NCBI GenBank assembly: GCA_003224835.1
Contig: QHZX01000039.1
Location: 1 to 21,701 of the forward strand
Origin: Acidobacteriota bacterium
GTDB taxonomy: Bacteria > Acidobacteriota > Terriglobia > Terriglobales > Acidobacteriaceae
Direction of reading: 5' to 3'
Length of the DNA: 21,701 nucleotides
The notes under the pieces were generated by a model, which was not told where the DNA came from, searched no databases, and saw only the letters and a program-made list of their open reading frames with translations. This document shows positions 13,793 to 21,701 of the stretch, piece after piece (the first letter of the stretch is position 1; each line of letters opens with the position of its first letter). The position numbers and the translations under genes are program-made.

Positions 13793-14704
13793 CTATCTCC
13801 CCCCTTTGCCCGCTTTTGCCTCTCTGTCGGAGAACGCTACCTGGGCCGAATCTTGCGCCAAACTTGCGCGAATATCGACTCTGAGGTCCCGGGCATCGGC
13901 TCTGAGGGCCTCCTCCGCCTCTCTCCGGCTCATGCCCATTCCCCCCAGGAACTTCAAAATCTGTTTTCTGACATTTTTTGTCAGTTTCTCAACCCTGCGG
14001 CTGATGGTCGATTCGTGCACCGAAAGGGACCGCGCAATCTCGGCAAGCGTGCGCTCATCCAGGAAATAAGATGCCAGGATGAAGCGGTCTTCCGGATCTA
14101 GCGAGCGCAATGCCTCGTCTACAGCTTGCTCTAGCCGCTTATCGACTCCAGTGATTTCCTCCGCAACCGCCGCAGGAAATTGTGCGCCTTCTTCACACTC
14201 GCGATCCAGGCTCACCAATCGTCGTTGCTTGCGATAGTGATTGATGTATTCCTGCGCGAGCACGGTCCGGAGCCATCCGCCAAGCGATCCGCGACCGCCA
14301 TAGGACGAGAGTTTCGAATGCCGCTGTCCTTCGCGGGTTTGGGTTCCATACAGATCGGCATAAACCGAATCCGCCAACTCCCTGCCGGTGGCATCGTCGC
14401 GCGTAATTTGCCGTCCGGCATCGTAGAGCTTCTCCCGGAAACGAAGCATGAAAACTTGCCAAGCTCGCTCATTTCCGGCGGCGCAGGCCCGAGCAAGCGC
14501 GAGATCCTCAATGTGCAAACGACCGAAAAAGTCGTACTTCTGCTTGTACGATTCTTGCAGGTTCTTCGCGGCCAACTCTTCGAGAATTGCTGCAAACTCG
14601 CCCATGGTGATGCCGAATTCCTCCGCACGGCTTTTACGATAGAGCTCAAGCAGGGCGGGGTTCGACTCTGTTCCTTCAAAATGGCGTAGATTGCTTGCGG
14701 GCAT
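13793..14704 (-). CDS. Sigma-70 family (ECF-like) RNA polymerase sigma factor
   Basis: 303-residue alternative sigma factor. An N-terminal helical stretch of about 65 residues precedes region 2 (about 68-160: LARACAAGNERAWQVFMLRF, then RGSLGGWLRTVLAQEYINHY). Region 4 (about 192-250) contains SLDPEDRFILASYFLDERTL followed by AEIARSLSVHESTISRRVEK, a clear helix-turn-helix. A C-terminal tail of about 50 residues (GMSRREAEEALRADARD) is longer than in minimal ECF factors. The ATG at 14704 is preferred because longer forms run into the dinB start; its ribosome site (AAAGG) is close. Translated with the membrane anti-sigma factor 7 bp downstream, its presumed inhibitor. Divergent from dinB. Confidence 0.88.
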   Translation of the reverse strand: MPASNLRHFEGTESNPALLELYRKSRAEEFGITMGEFAAILEELAAKNLQESYKQKYDFFGRLHIEDLALARACAAGNERAWQVFMLRFREKLYDAGRQITRDDATGRELADSVYADLYGTQTREGQRHSKLSSYGGRGSLGGWLRTVLAQEYINHYRKQRRLVSLDRECEEGAQFPAAVAEEITGVDKRLEQAVDEALRSLDPEDRFILASYFLDERTLAEIARSLSVHESTISRRVEKLTKNVRKQILKFLGGMGMSRREAEEALRADARDLRVDIRASLAQDSAQVAFSDREAKAGKGGR

Positions 14705-14876
14705 GCCTTTGTAAATGCTACCAACTATTAGACGCGGAATTCTGGATTTATGCCGTGTGCTCGAAGCTGATCTGTAGAATTTCGTCAGCTCAGGCGTCTG
14801 CCCTGCGCTTGTTTTACTCCGAAGCAGAGCATTTGCTGCAGTACAATGTCCGTGACTTTCCACTCCAGAAGAATCC

Positions 14877-16127
14877 ATGCCCCACCTTTCCCGAACCATA
14901 TTCCATGTTGACATGGATGCGTTCTTTGTCTCGGTAGAAGAGCTCTTCGATCCTTCCCTCAAGGGCAAACCCGTCATCGTCGGGGGCCAACGCCATGAAC
15001 GCGGAGTTGTCTCCGCAGCTTCTTACGAGGCGCGGAAATTCGGCGTGCATTCGGCCATGCCGCTTCGTACCGCAGCAAAGCTTTGCCCACAAGCCATTTT
15101 CGTCGATGGTCATCCTGACCGCTATCGTGAATGCTCAGAAAGAGCTCGCAGGGTGCTGTCCAGCTTCTCGCCGCAAGTGGAGATGGTCTCGATAGATGAA
15201 GCGTATCTGGACATGACGGCCACCGAGCGCTTGCATGGGCCACCGCTGCTGGCGGCACACAAGCTTCATGAAAAAATGAAAGCGGAAACCGACCTGAATT
15301 GTTCGATAGGCATTGGAGCATCGCGATTGATCGCGAAGGTATGTTCCGGGAAAGCCAAGCCGAATGGCGTTCTCTACATCGTGCCCGGGCGCGAGGCGAA
15401 ATTTCTTGCGCCCCTCGATGTGCGCGAGATCCCGGGTGTGGGAAAGGTTTCGGAGCAAAAGCTACACGCGTTGGGGATTCGCAAAGTCGGCGATCTGGCA
15501 AAGTACGACGACAGCGATCTTGAACAGCAGTTTGGTAAATGGGGAGTGGCGCTGGCCGGCAAGGCGCGCGGCGAAGACGCGGGAGCATGGTTTGAAGGTG
15601 AGATTGGCGCAGACGAAGGTGCGAAATCAATCGGCCACGAACACACTTACGATCAGGACACGGCGAACGTCGCGCAACTCGAAGCCACTCTGATGCGGCT
15701 CTCAGAAATGGTGGGGCGGCGACTTCGCGAGAACCAATTGCGGGCGCGAACTCTGCAACTCAAATTGCGTTATAAAGATTTCACCACCATCACTCGCGCC
15801 CACTCGGTGGATTTACCGACACAGCTGGACAACGAAATCTTCCAGCACATCCAGCGGCTCTTTCACGCGAATTGGCGCCGAGGCGCCGAGGTTCGACTGC
15901 TCGGAGTTCAGGCCTCACACTTCGGGCAGGGATCCCCACAGCTCGATTTCCTGGAAGATCAGGCGGGGGAAAAATGGGAGCACGCTTTATCGGCCGCCGA
16001 TCGGCTGCGAGACAAATTTGGTGAAGGCGCCATTACGCTAGGCACAGGGATGAAGGGCGGATTCCGCGAGCGCACCCATGAAAATCCAGCGGCGCTGCCC
16101 GGAAAGTCGAAACGAAGCGAGGCTTAA
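14877..16127 (+). CDS. dinB: DNA polymerase IV (Y-family translesion polymerase)
   Basis: 416-residue error-prone polymerase that copies damaged templates. Catalytic acids are in HVDMDAFFVSVEELF near the N-terminus and SIDEAYLDMT near residue 105. Other family landmarks are SIGIGASRLIAKVCSGKAKP and the thumb helix-hairpin-helix DVREIPGVGKVSEQKLHALG. The little-finger region reads LRARTLQLKLRYKDFTTITR. A clamp-binding-like motif QLDFLED is near residue 354. Full length and apparently intact. dinB is often SOS-controlled; the local lexA is broken here. A TACAAT -10-like hexamer lies upstream, but I found no clear LexA box. Convergent with the phosphoesterase gene, only 19 bp between stop codons. 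Confidence 0.96.
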   Translation: MPHLSRTIFHVDMDAFFVSVEELFDPSLKGKPVIVGGQRHERGVVSAASYEARKFGVHSAMPLRTAAKLCPQAIFVDGHPDRYRECSERARRVLSSFSPQVEMVSIDEAYLDMTATERLHGPPLLAAHKLHEKMKAETDLNCSIGIGASRLIAKVCSGKAKPNGVLYIVPGREAKFLAPLDVREIPGVGKVSEQKLHALGIRKVGDLAKYDDSDLEQQFGKWGVALAGKARGEDAGAWFEGEIGADEGAKSIGHEHTYDQDTANVAQLEATLMRLSEMVGRRLRENQLRARTLQLKLRYKDFTTITRAHSVDLPTQLDNEIFQHIQRLFHANWRRGAEVRLLGVQASHFGQGSPQLDFLEDQAGEKWEHALSAADRLRDKFGEGAITLGTGMKGGFRERTHENPAALPGKSKRSEA

Positions 16128-16146
16128 GTCGGCTATTTCAGACTCG

Positions 16147-17931
16147 CTACGGAGAAGTCGGCGCCGGATCAACGAAGCAAGCCGATTGTCCCAGCACCGT
16201 CTGAGCCGGCAGAATTGGCGGCGTTCTCCACGGCGCGGTGTCGAAGTCAAAAAATCCGCTGGTCGAATCCTCCATGCCCACCTGCGCTTTATCGCGTGCG
16301 GTCAAGGTGTGCAGTTTAAAGCGTGTCTCGATTAGCTTTAGGATTGCGGTCAAGTCCCTTACCTGATGCGAAACGAAATTTTTCTTCGAATAAGGAGAAA
16401 CTACGACCAGCGGCACGCGATATCCGGTATAGCTGAAGTCACAAATCGTGCCCGGAGTTGTGGCTCCAAAGCAGGGATCATTCGGGTGCAAGTCCACCGG
16501 CGGAATTCCATCCGGGTTCACGGCCGGTTGTGGCGCCACGTGGTCGTAGAAACCCCCCGGTTCGTCAAAGGTAAGAACGAACGCCGAGTCCTGCCAACTC
16601 TTTCCAGGCGTGCAGCTGCCGGAGGGAGGACTGTCAGTTTGTCCGCACATCACCGCATTGATCAGTCTTGAAACGTAATCTGCTCCGGCTTGTATAGTGC
16701 AGCAGGCGGGCTGCCCCGGAGCCGGATCATTATCTTCCGGGTGCTCATCCTGCCCTAAGTCGGATGCAGGTTCAATCTGCGCCACCTGGGGCAAGGTACC
16801 GTTCACCGCGTCCGCGTAAAACTGCGAAATCGGAGCGATCGAGTGCATGGGATTATTTGTGTATTGGCTGATGTTGTTCTTAATTGTGTCCCCGAATACA
16901 AAATCGTGAATGTAACTTCGCGCCAGGAGGCACTGGGTGTCTGTGTCAATACAGGGGGTTGCACCGCCGCCATTCACATAAATTTTCCAACTGATGCCGG
17001 CATTCTGCAGGGCCTCGAAAATGGTAGGCGAGGGAATAAGCGGAGTGTCAGAGGCAGTGCTTCCTCGTTGATAGACATAACCGTGAGAAGTTCCCGCAAT
17101 CAGATACTCCCGATTGGGAGGAGTGCGGGTCATAACCGGGGCAAACCATCGGTCCGAAGTTGAGAACGCCGTCGCCAGGGCGTAGTAGTAGTTCAAATCG
17201 GTCCCGTTATAAAAGCCCATGACCCGTACGCCATTCGTATCAAAAAACGGAGCCAGCGCACCCGTGCTGTCAGTATGTTGGCGGGCATCATTGGCTCCGG
17301 CGTCCACAAAGCCGTCCAGCGTAGGTGTAGGGGACATCGGGTCATGTACGTTCCACGAACGGTGAGCTTCGCCCCATGAAGGACTGGGATTCTCGACGCA
17401 GAGGCTATCAGCGTGAAAGGACGGAACCATTGGACTATTTGCGTCTATTTGGCAAAAGCTATTGGTGATAGGCGGGTCTGGAAACGCCGGGTCGCAACCC
17501 GGATTGGTCGGAGGCGGCCCGGCATTCGGAGCGGGTCCGCTAACTGGATTGAATTGCGGCAATCCGTCAAAGGACTGGTCGGGAACATTTTTTTCCGCCC
17601 AATATCCACGCAGTGCACCGAAATAGTTGTCGAAAGACCGGTTTTCCTGCGCAATAAAAATTATGTGGTTGATGTTCTTCAGGGTAGCGTTGAAGGTCGC
17701 TGTAATGTTTGCGGCACCGGTAATCGTGCAGGTCAGACCACTCTGCGTCTTACTGCCGGTGCCTAGACTGGAGCAGTTAATACCATTGGGCGTGCTGGTC
17801 ACAACCCCGATTCCGCCACCCTTGGTCGTGACTGTGACCTCGTCTAACCCTGGGACGAATCCGACGCAGCCAACCCACGTAATCACAGAAATAGCGACAA
17901 GCGGCATTAAAGCTTTTCCCAAGCTAGACAT
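16147..17931 (-). CDS. Secreted phosphoesterase (PF04185 phospholipase C/acid phosphatase-like)
   Basis: 594-residue exported enzyme of the alkaline-phosphatase-superfamily phosphoesterase group that includes bacterial phospholipase C and AcpA-type phosphatases. The hallmark ENRSFDNYFG is at residues 96-105; later motifs include TRTPPNREYLIAGTSHG, QVAQIEPASDLGQDEHPEDN, FVLTFDEPGGFYDHVAPQP and GYRVPLVVVSPYSKKNFVSH. The metal-binding Asp/Glu/His residues of these segments are present. An N-terminal hydrophobic signal (about 8-22) ends in WVGC, an imperfect lipobox. Residues 30-85 form a small domain with a Cys pair (C53, C68) seen in acidobacterial surface proteins. Substrate (phospholipid or phosphomonoester) not decidable. 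GGAAG lies before the ATG. Confidence 0.92.
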   Translation of the reverse strand: MSSLGKALMPLVAISVITWVGCVGFVPGLDEVTVTTKGGGIGVVTSTPNGINCSSLGTGSKTQSGLTCTITGAANITATFNATLKNINHIIFIAQENRSFDNYFGALRGYWAEKNVPDQSFDGLPQFNPVSGPAPNAGPPPTNPGCDPAFPDPPITNSFCQIDANSPMVPSFHADSLCVENPSPSWGEAHRSWNVHDPMSPTPTLDGFVDAGANDARQHTDSTGALAPFFDTNGVRVMGFYNGTDLNYYYALATAFSTSDRWFAPVMTRTPPNREYLIAGTSHGYVYQRGSTASDTPLIPSPTIFEALQNAGISWKIYVNGGGATPCIDTDTQCLLARSYIHDFVFGDTIKNNISQYTNNPMHSIAPISQFYADAVNGTLPQVAQIEPASDLGQDEHPEDNDPAPGQPACCTIQAGADYVSRLINAVMCGQTDSPPSGSCTPGKSWQDSAFVLTFDEPGGFYDHVAPQPAVNPDGIPPVDLHPNDPCFGATTPGTICDFSYTGYRVPLVVVSPYSKKNFVSHQVRDLTAILKLIETRFKLHTLTARDKAQVGMEDSTSGFFDFDTAPWRTPPILPAQTVLGQSACFVDPAPTSP

Positions 17932-18150
17932 TCTTCTTCCTTTTCATCTTGTACGGGCGGCAACTTCGATGAGCATCGAGCAGAACTGGTTGGTTTTCGT
18001 TAGCGGCTGGATGAAACTTGATCTGCACAGCTGGTGCATTTTCATTCACTTGTGCGGATATGTTAATTTCTGAGCAGCCGCAGCGCTTCTGAGTGGGACT
18101 GTTGGCTTGAAACCAGCAACTCGCATCTAAGTAGCAGGATTAAAATTGAT

Positions 18151-18166
18151 GCGGCGGGAACGCCGC
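18151..18166 (+). promoter_or_regulatory. GNRA-type hairpin just before a ribosome site
   Basis: GCGGCG-GGAA-CGCCGC is a perfect 6-bp all-G/C stem closed by a GGAA (GNRA) tetraloop. The ribosome site GGTAGGA (18167-18173) begins on the next base, and the ATG is at 18180. It should be very stable and could limit ribosome access or protect the transcript end. There is no T-run, so it is not a terminator. Confidence 0.55.
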
Positions 18167-18179
18167 GGTAGGACACGCA

Positions 18180-19160
18180 ATGAAATCCAGTTATAAGTTC
18201 CGCCGGATGGCCTTAGTCATCGCGATGATTTTGGTAGGTTTCTCAGCTTCCGGATTGGCACAGACATGCTTCACTTCCGACGAGATGGATGCAGCAACCC
18301 GGTCTGCGATCCAGAGCACGGCTAGCCGCTATTTCGACATGGTCTCAAGGGGAGACACGGCCACGCTCAAGCAGAACGCCATCCCTACGTTGGCAAGCAA
18401 CTTCGGCGGGCTGGAAGGCACGATCAAGGAGAATCAGGCCAATCTGGCTGGTGCTCATGCCACTCCACGTGCGCCATACGAACTTAAGGCTGAGGGAACC
18501 GCACCTCTAGCGCGGGCGGAATTTCTTTGCGGAATTTTCGGCGCTGCCGGGCAGACCGCCAATAGCACAGAGTTTGTGATCCCAAATCTGCCGCCGGGAA
18601 CTTACGGCATCGCCATTCTGGATGTGACGACGCAAAAAAGCCCGTACACGGTATCTTTCGTTTTGCAACAGGCCGGGACAGACTGGAAGCTGGGCGGCCT
18701 TTTTCTTCGTCCGGCGCAGATTGCCGGGCACGACAGTAAATGGTTTCTGGATCATGCCAACGCTTTTAAAGCTAAAGGCCAGACCCACAACGCGTGGCTT
18801 TATTACCTGCAGGGACGGGAACTCGCGCTGGCCGTTCCTTTCATGGAGACGCAGGCGATTGACAAACTTTATGACGAAGAACCGAGCATGAAAACTTCGG
18901 ATCTTCCGGCAGGCGGGAATACGACCGATTTGGTTGCTCCCGGTGGAAAGACCTTCAAGCTGATCACGGTTTCGCCTCTGCCAGTTCAGGCCAGCGTTGC
19001 CGACACCGGACAAGCCTTCCAGGAAAACATGGCGGTAATGAAGGCGCTTATTACAAAATATCCTGAATTCCGCGACGCCTTTGATGGCGTTGTGGCTCGC
19101 GGAGTGGAATCTTCCGGACGAGATTACGGCACCATGATGCCGATGAAAGACATTAAATGA
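18180..19160 (+). CDS. Secreted protein of unknown function
   Basis: 326 residues. A clear signal peptide (MKSSYKFRRMALVIAMILVG, cleavage likely after SGLA, about residue 27) indicates export. I do not recognise the family. The N-terminal half has a helix-rich stretch (DMVSRGDTATLKQNAIPTLA) resembling the start of NTF2-like or lumazine-binding domains. A lone Cys pair (C30, C116) could form a disulfide, and a beta-rich middle follows (TYGIAILDVTTQKSPYTVSF). The part from about 195 is helical (KWFLDHANAFKAKGQTHNAW, a TPR-like helix pair). ATG 18180 is supported by GGTAGGA at 6 bases and by the signal peptide. The last 13 codons lie in a 37-bp tandem duplication. Confidence 0.8.
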   Translation: MKSSYKFRRMALVIAMILVGFSASGLAQTCFTSDEMDAATRSAIQSTASRYFDMVSRGDTATLKQNAIPTLASNFGGLEGTIKENQANLAGAHATPRAPYELKAEGTAPLARAEFLCGIFGAAGQTANSTEFVIPNLPPGTYGIAILDVTTQKSPYTVSFVLQQAGTDWKLGGLFLRPAQIAGHDSKWFLDHANAFKAKGQTHNAWLYYLQGRELALAVPFMETQAIDKLYDEEPSMKTSDLPAGGNTTDLVAPGGKTFKLITVSPLPVQASVADTGQAFQENMAVMKALITKYPEFRDAFDGVVARGVESSGRDYGTMMPMKDIK

Positions 19161-19195
19161 TTACGGCACCATGATGCCGATGAAAGACATTAAAT
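19122..19195. repeat. 37-bp perfect tandem duplication across a stop codon
   Basis: Bases 19122-19158 are repeated exactly at 19159-19195 (unit begins GATTACGGCACCATGATGCC). The first copy ends in ...AAAT followed by the GA of copy two, creating TGA (19158-19160). The second copy is followed by AA, giving TAA, presumably the ancestral stop. The protein end (MKDIK) is the same either way. Recent by its lack of any mismatch. Confidence 0.95.
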
Positions 19196-19230
19196 AAAGT
19201 TCTGTCGAGATGAAGGCGTCGTTCACTGTG

Positions 19231-21006
19231 CTAGCTTCCGACAGCGGTGGACCAGAGCTCTGGCGTGCAGGCCTTTACCTCCTGCAATTTCCCTTGATCA
19301 AGCACCAGAACTAGATCGCAGCTCTTTAGCGTGTTCAGCCGGTGCGCAATCATGAATGTAGTGCGGCCGGCCATCAGCCGCTCAGTTGCCTCCATAATGG
19401 CCGCTTCCGTATGAACGTCAACCGAACTGGTTGGCTCATCAAGAATTAGGATTGGGCTGTCCCGGAGAAACGCGCGTGCCAGCGAGATCCGCTGGCGCTC
19501 TCCACCGGAAAGGCGTGAGCCACGCTCGCCGACTTGGGTTTCGTATCCGTCGGGAAGCGCTGAGATGAATTCGTGTGAAGCCGCGGCTTTTGCAGCTGCG
19601 ACAATTTCCGCATCGCTGGCGTCGGGCTTTCCATAGGCAATATTTTCGGCAATGCTGGCGGCAAATAATACAGGTTCCTGCAACACAACTCCGAACTGCC
19701 GTCGCAAATCGGCAATCCGGTACTTCTGGATGCCAATCCCATCCAACAGAACCGCGCCTTCAGAAGGGTCGTAGAAGCGCATCAGCAAATTCAGCAGCGT
19801 AGTTTTTCCCGCGCCGGTTGCGCCCACGATCCCGACTCTCGTTCCCGAAGGAATATGAAACGAGATATCGTCGATCCCGTGCCGCGACCCTTCGTACCAG
19901 AAAGAAACACCTCGGAACTCAAATTCGCCCATCGCGCGAGGCAGAGGCAGCGCGCCTTGCTCCTCAGAAATTTCAGGCTCTTGATCCAGCAGCATAAACG
20001 CGCGCTCCAGGCTCACGAGCCCCGTTTGCAGCTCTGTCGCCTTGGTAGTCAGCGTTTGCAGTGGCTGATAAACCTGTGCGACATAAGCCATGATCATAAG
20101 CAGTGAACCGATGGTGAGCGTCCCGGCGCGAACATGCTGGACGCCGATGTAGAGCGCCGCCGCCGTACCACCTGCAATAGTCAAGCCTATTAGCACGTTG
20201 AAAATCGCTTGCTGCAGCGCAAGCTGCACCTGGTGTGACATACGCTCGCCAGACCGGCGGACGAATCGGGCATGCTCCCGGCTCTCCTGGCCGAAAGCCT
20301 TGATTACCCTGATGGAGCCAATCACTTCCTGAATCACCGACATGGCCGAGCTATCTAGGCCCTTGATCGTCTGCGAACGCTTTCTTACGATCCGGCTGCA
20401 ACCTAGGGAAAGCACAAAAAGTACGGGAGTGATCAGCAATGCGACCACCGCCAGTTCCATGTCCATCTTCGCAGTCACGATGATCATTCCCGCCAACGTG
20501 AACAGCGCAGTCAGCAGCGGCACCATTCCCTGGATCGTCACGTACTGAATGGAGGGGGCATCATGCTGGATCCGATATACCGAATCAGTAGCCCCGTAAT
20601 GGTCATGAAATACCAAGGGAAGCCGTTGCACGTGATTGAGCAGCCGTGCGCGAAAATCCCAAACCAATTTTTCGCCGGTGTAGGTCTGCAGCAACCATGA
20701 CGCCAAGCCTTGAATATTGACCAGCACTGCAATGCCAAGCAGGACGAAAATGGCCAGCTCAAGCGCGGTGCGGTGCATGTTCATCCAGCCATGCGAAGAC
20801 AAAGAACCCGTCCAGAGTAGCCAACTAGGAAGCGGCTGAGAGCCGAGCACGTTGTCTACGACGATCTTCAATGGCAGTGGAAAAAGAAGCGTGAGTGGCA
20901 GCGACAGAAAGCTAAGGAAAGCTATCCCAGAAAGATGGGGCCAGCAACTGCTCGACTCGCTGAGCACCCGAATGAGCGCCGATTTTCTTCTCTTAAGACC
21001 GAACAA
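19231..21006 (-). CDS. ABC-type exporter, fused permease and ATPase (half-transporter)
   Basis: 591-residue inner-membrane exporter half, expected to dimerise. The permease domain fills about residues 20-310 with six hydrophobic segments and the coupling region VIQEVIGSIRVIKAFGQE. The ATPase follows: Walker A GATGAGKTT (about 393), Q-loop VVLQEPVLFA, signature LSGGERQ (about 497), Walker B ILILDEPTSS and the switch IAHRLNT. All catalytic elements are intact. Substrate (lipid, peptide, drug) not evident. The start is uncertain: the TTG at 21006 has GGTGG just upstream; a GTG about 13 codons later is an alternative; the first in-frame ATG would remove the first membrane helix. Convergent with the unknown secreted protein. 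Confidence 0.93.
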   Translation of the reverse strand: MFGLKRRKSALIRVLSESSSCWPHLSGIAFLSFLSLPLTLLFPLPLKIVVDNVLGSQPLPSWLLWTGSLSSHGWMNMHRTALELAIFVLLGIAVLVNIQGLASWLLQTYTGEKLVWDFRARLLNHVQRLPLVFHDHYGATDSVYRIQHDAPSIQYVTIQGMVPLLTALFTLAGMIIVTAKMDMELAVVALLITPVLFVLSLGCSRIVRKRSQTIKGLDSSAMSVIQEVIGSIRVIKAFGQESREHARFVRRSGERMSHQVQLALQQAIFNVLIGLTIAGGTAAALYIGVQHVRAGTLTIGSLLMIMAYVAQVYQPLQTLTTKATELQTGLVSLERAFMLLDQEPEISEEQGALPLPRAMGEFEFRGVSFWYEGSRHGIDDISFHIPSGTRVGIVGATGAGKTTLLNLLMRFYDPSEGAVLLDGIGIQKYRIADLRRQFGVVLQEPVLFAASIAENIAYGKPDASDAEIVAAAKAAASHEFISALPDGYETQVGERGSRLSGGERQRISLARAFLRDSPILILDEPTSSVDVHTEAAIMEATERLMAGRTTFMIAHRLNTLKSCDLVLVLDQGKLQEVKACTPELWSTAVGS

Positions 21007-21251
21007 ACTGCCACCGGAAAACGTCGAGGCGCCCTGCCCTGCAACGCGAAGTAAAGTGAGTTCATTTTACGCCAACTAGTTTCCGCGCAGAACAAATTTT
21101 TGCAGTTACCTCGGTGCAAAAGTCTTCGTCGGCCAAATCCGCCGCGACCTACAAGGGATAACCCTTCGCGTGTAAGCGATCTTCTTTCCTGAAATAGAGT
21201 TTCCGCCGAAATCCCTCTTCTGAGCGCAGGGCCATCCAAGTAACCGTCATT

Positions 21252-21285
21252 TAGAGATAAGTGATGAATAGAGGTAAGTGATGAA
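21252..21285 (+). repeat. 17-bp tandem duplication of a translation start region
   Basis: TAGAGATAAGTGATGAA (21252-21268) is followed directly by TAGAGGTAAGTGATGAA (21269-21285), one mismatch. Each copy has a purine-rich ribosome site and an ATG. The first ATG (21264) opens a 5-codon frame (MNRGK) whose TGA overlaps the second ATG (TGATG), the start of the next gene. Confidence 0.85.
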
Positions 21286-21701
21286 GTCAAGACGTTGGAT
21301 CGCCGCAGTCGTTTTTTTCCCCAGCTTCCTGTTTGCTCAATTCTCAGGTTTGAATTCGCAATCCCCGCAACCTGCAGCGCGACCTGCCCAGGACATAGCC
21401 GTGCTGAACGGAAAACTTCTTATCAATGGTGCTCCCGTGCAGGAACCGGCGAATGTGCTTCTCCAGTGCGGAAAGGAGGTGCGCGCCGAACAGTACTCGG
21501 ACAACAAAGGCAATTTCAGCCTCACTGTTTATGTTACTAACGAAACTTCTACGACAACGATTGCCACCCAGCAGGCAGTTCTTTCCAGTGGGGAGTGGGT
21601 GGATTGTGAACTGCATGCCGATATTGCAGGTTATCGCTCCGACCGGGTGAGGCTCACTGAGGCGCCGAGCCGCGGCAACGTCAATGTGGGAACCATTGGT
21701 T
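21281..21701 (+). CDS. Secreted protein with carboxypeptidase-regulatory-like domain (3' end outside window)
   Basis: The frame is open from ATG 21281 to the window end (140 codons). A signal peptide (MKSRRWIAAVVFFPSFLFAQ, cleavage probably after FLFA) precedes a Pro/Gln/Ala linker. Then comes a beta-sandwich-like stretch: AVLNGKLLINGAPVQEPANV, LQCGKEVRAEQYSDNKGNFS and ADIAGYRSDRVRL. The pattern 'G-x-V/L...V-x-L...D-x-x-G-x-F' is that of carboxypeptidase-regulatory-like/CNA-B-type domains common in acidobacterial surface proteins. GAGGT (21271-21275) at 5 bases supports the start, which lies in a tandem duplication. Later domains are unseen, so the full role is unknown. Confidence 0.8.
   Translation, partial: MKSRRWIAAVVFFPSFLFAQFSGLNSQSPQPAARPAQDIAVLNGKLLINGAPVQEPANVLLQCGKEVRAEQYSDNKGNFSLTVYVTNETSTTTIATQQAVLSSGEWVDCELHADIAGYRSDRVRLTEAPSRGNVNVGTIG

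Noticed and set aside
20922..21290. 122-codon open frame on the minus strand at the ABC transporter start
   Set aside because: It overlaps the ABC gene in another frame, has no family resemblance and no ribosome site; it looks like a chance frame.
1..21701. tRNA, rRNA, CRISPR array, prophage or biosynthetic cluster
   Set aside because: No tRNA-like CCA/T-loop pattern, no regularly spaced repeats, and no phage, NRPS or PKS-type genes were seen on either strand.

Overview
The window looks like a chromosomal segment of an acidobacterium, probably a Koribacter/Terriglobia-like member. The basis is the style of the proteins: an Hfq-like protein with a long N-terminal tail, a large acidobacterial-type sigma/anti-sigma pair, a secreted PF04185 phosphoesterase and a secreted carboxypeptidase-regulatory-like protein. 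This is recognition from memory, not a database search. I see no transposase, integrase, phage gene, CRISPR array, rRNA or tRNA. Gene density is high and no gap longer than 300 bases lacks a gene.

Layout. Bases 1-2131 (minus): an apparent XRE-type regulator - NfeD-like protein - flotillin operon with a textbook promoter whose -10 lies inside a 16-bp palindrome. 2269-2878 (minus): a VapB/VapC toxin-antitoxin pair. 3045-4462 (plus): an aldehyde dehydrogenase gene broken by an internal out-of-frame deletion, closed by a strong terminator. 4594-6480: divergent PilZ protein and MFS exporter. 6549-7964 (minus): M50 site-2-type protease and an HU/IHF-like protein. 8205-8756 (plus): dcd. 8837-11001 (minus): Hfq-like protein and an acyl-CoA carboxylase carboxyltransferase subunit. 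11068-12581: msrB, a broken lexA and trxA. 12874-14704 (minus): an ECF-like sigma factor and a membrane anti-sigma factor carrying Asp-box (BNR/Ycf48-like) repeats outside the membrane. 14877-16127 (plus): DNA polymerase IV. 16147-21701: secreted phosphoesterase, a secreted protein of unknown function, an ABC exporter and the start of another secreted protein.

How the parts relate. Stress and envelope themes dominate: flotillin/NfeD membrane organisation, sigma/anti-sigma signalling, thioredoxin and MsrB thiol repair, and SOS components (lexA, dinB). Three observations deserve most attention. First, lexA and the aldehyde dehydrogenase both lack an estimated 80-100 bp, each deletion being 3k+1 bases long; in lexA this removes the serine nucleophile region. 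This may be biology or an assembly defect. Second, the anti-sigma factor fuses a zinc-type cytoplasmic domain to periplasmic Asp-box repeats. Third, the regulator/NfeD/flotillin operon appears to be autoregulated from a promoter that leaves almost no 5' leader. Two short tandem duplications (37 bp over a stop codon, 17 bp over a start codon) lie about 2 kb apart near the right end. Nothing here amounts to a clearly undescribed multi-gene system.
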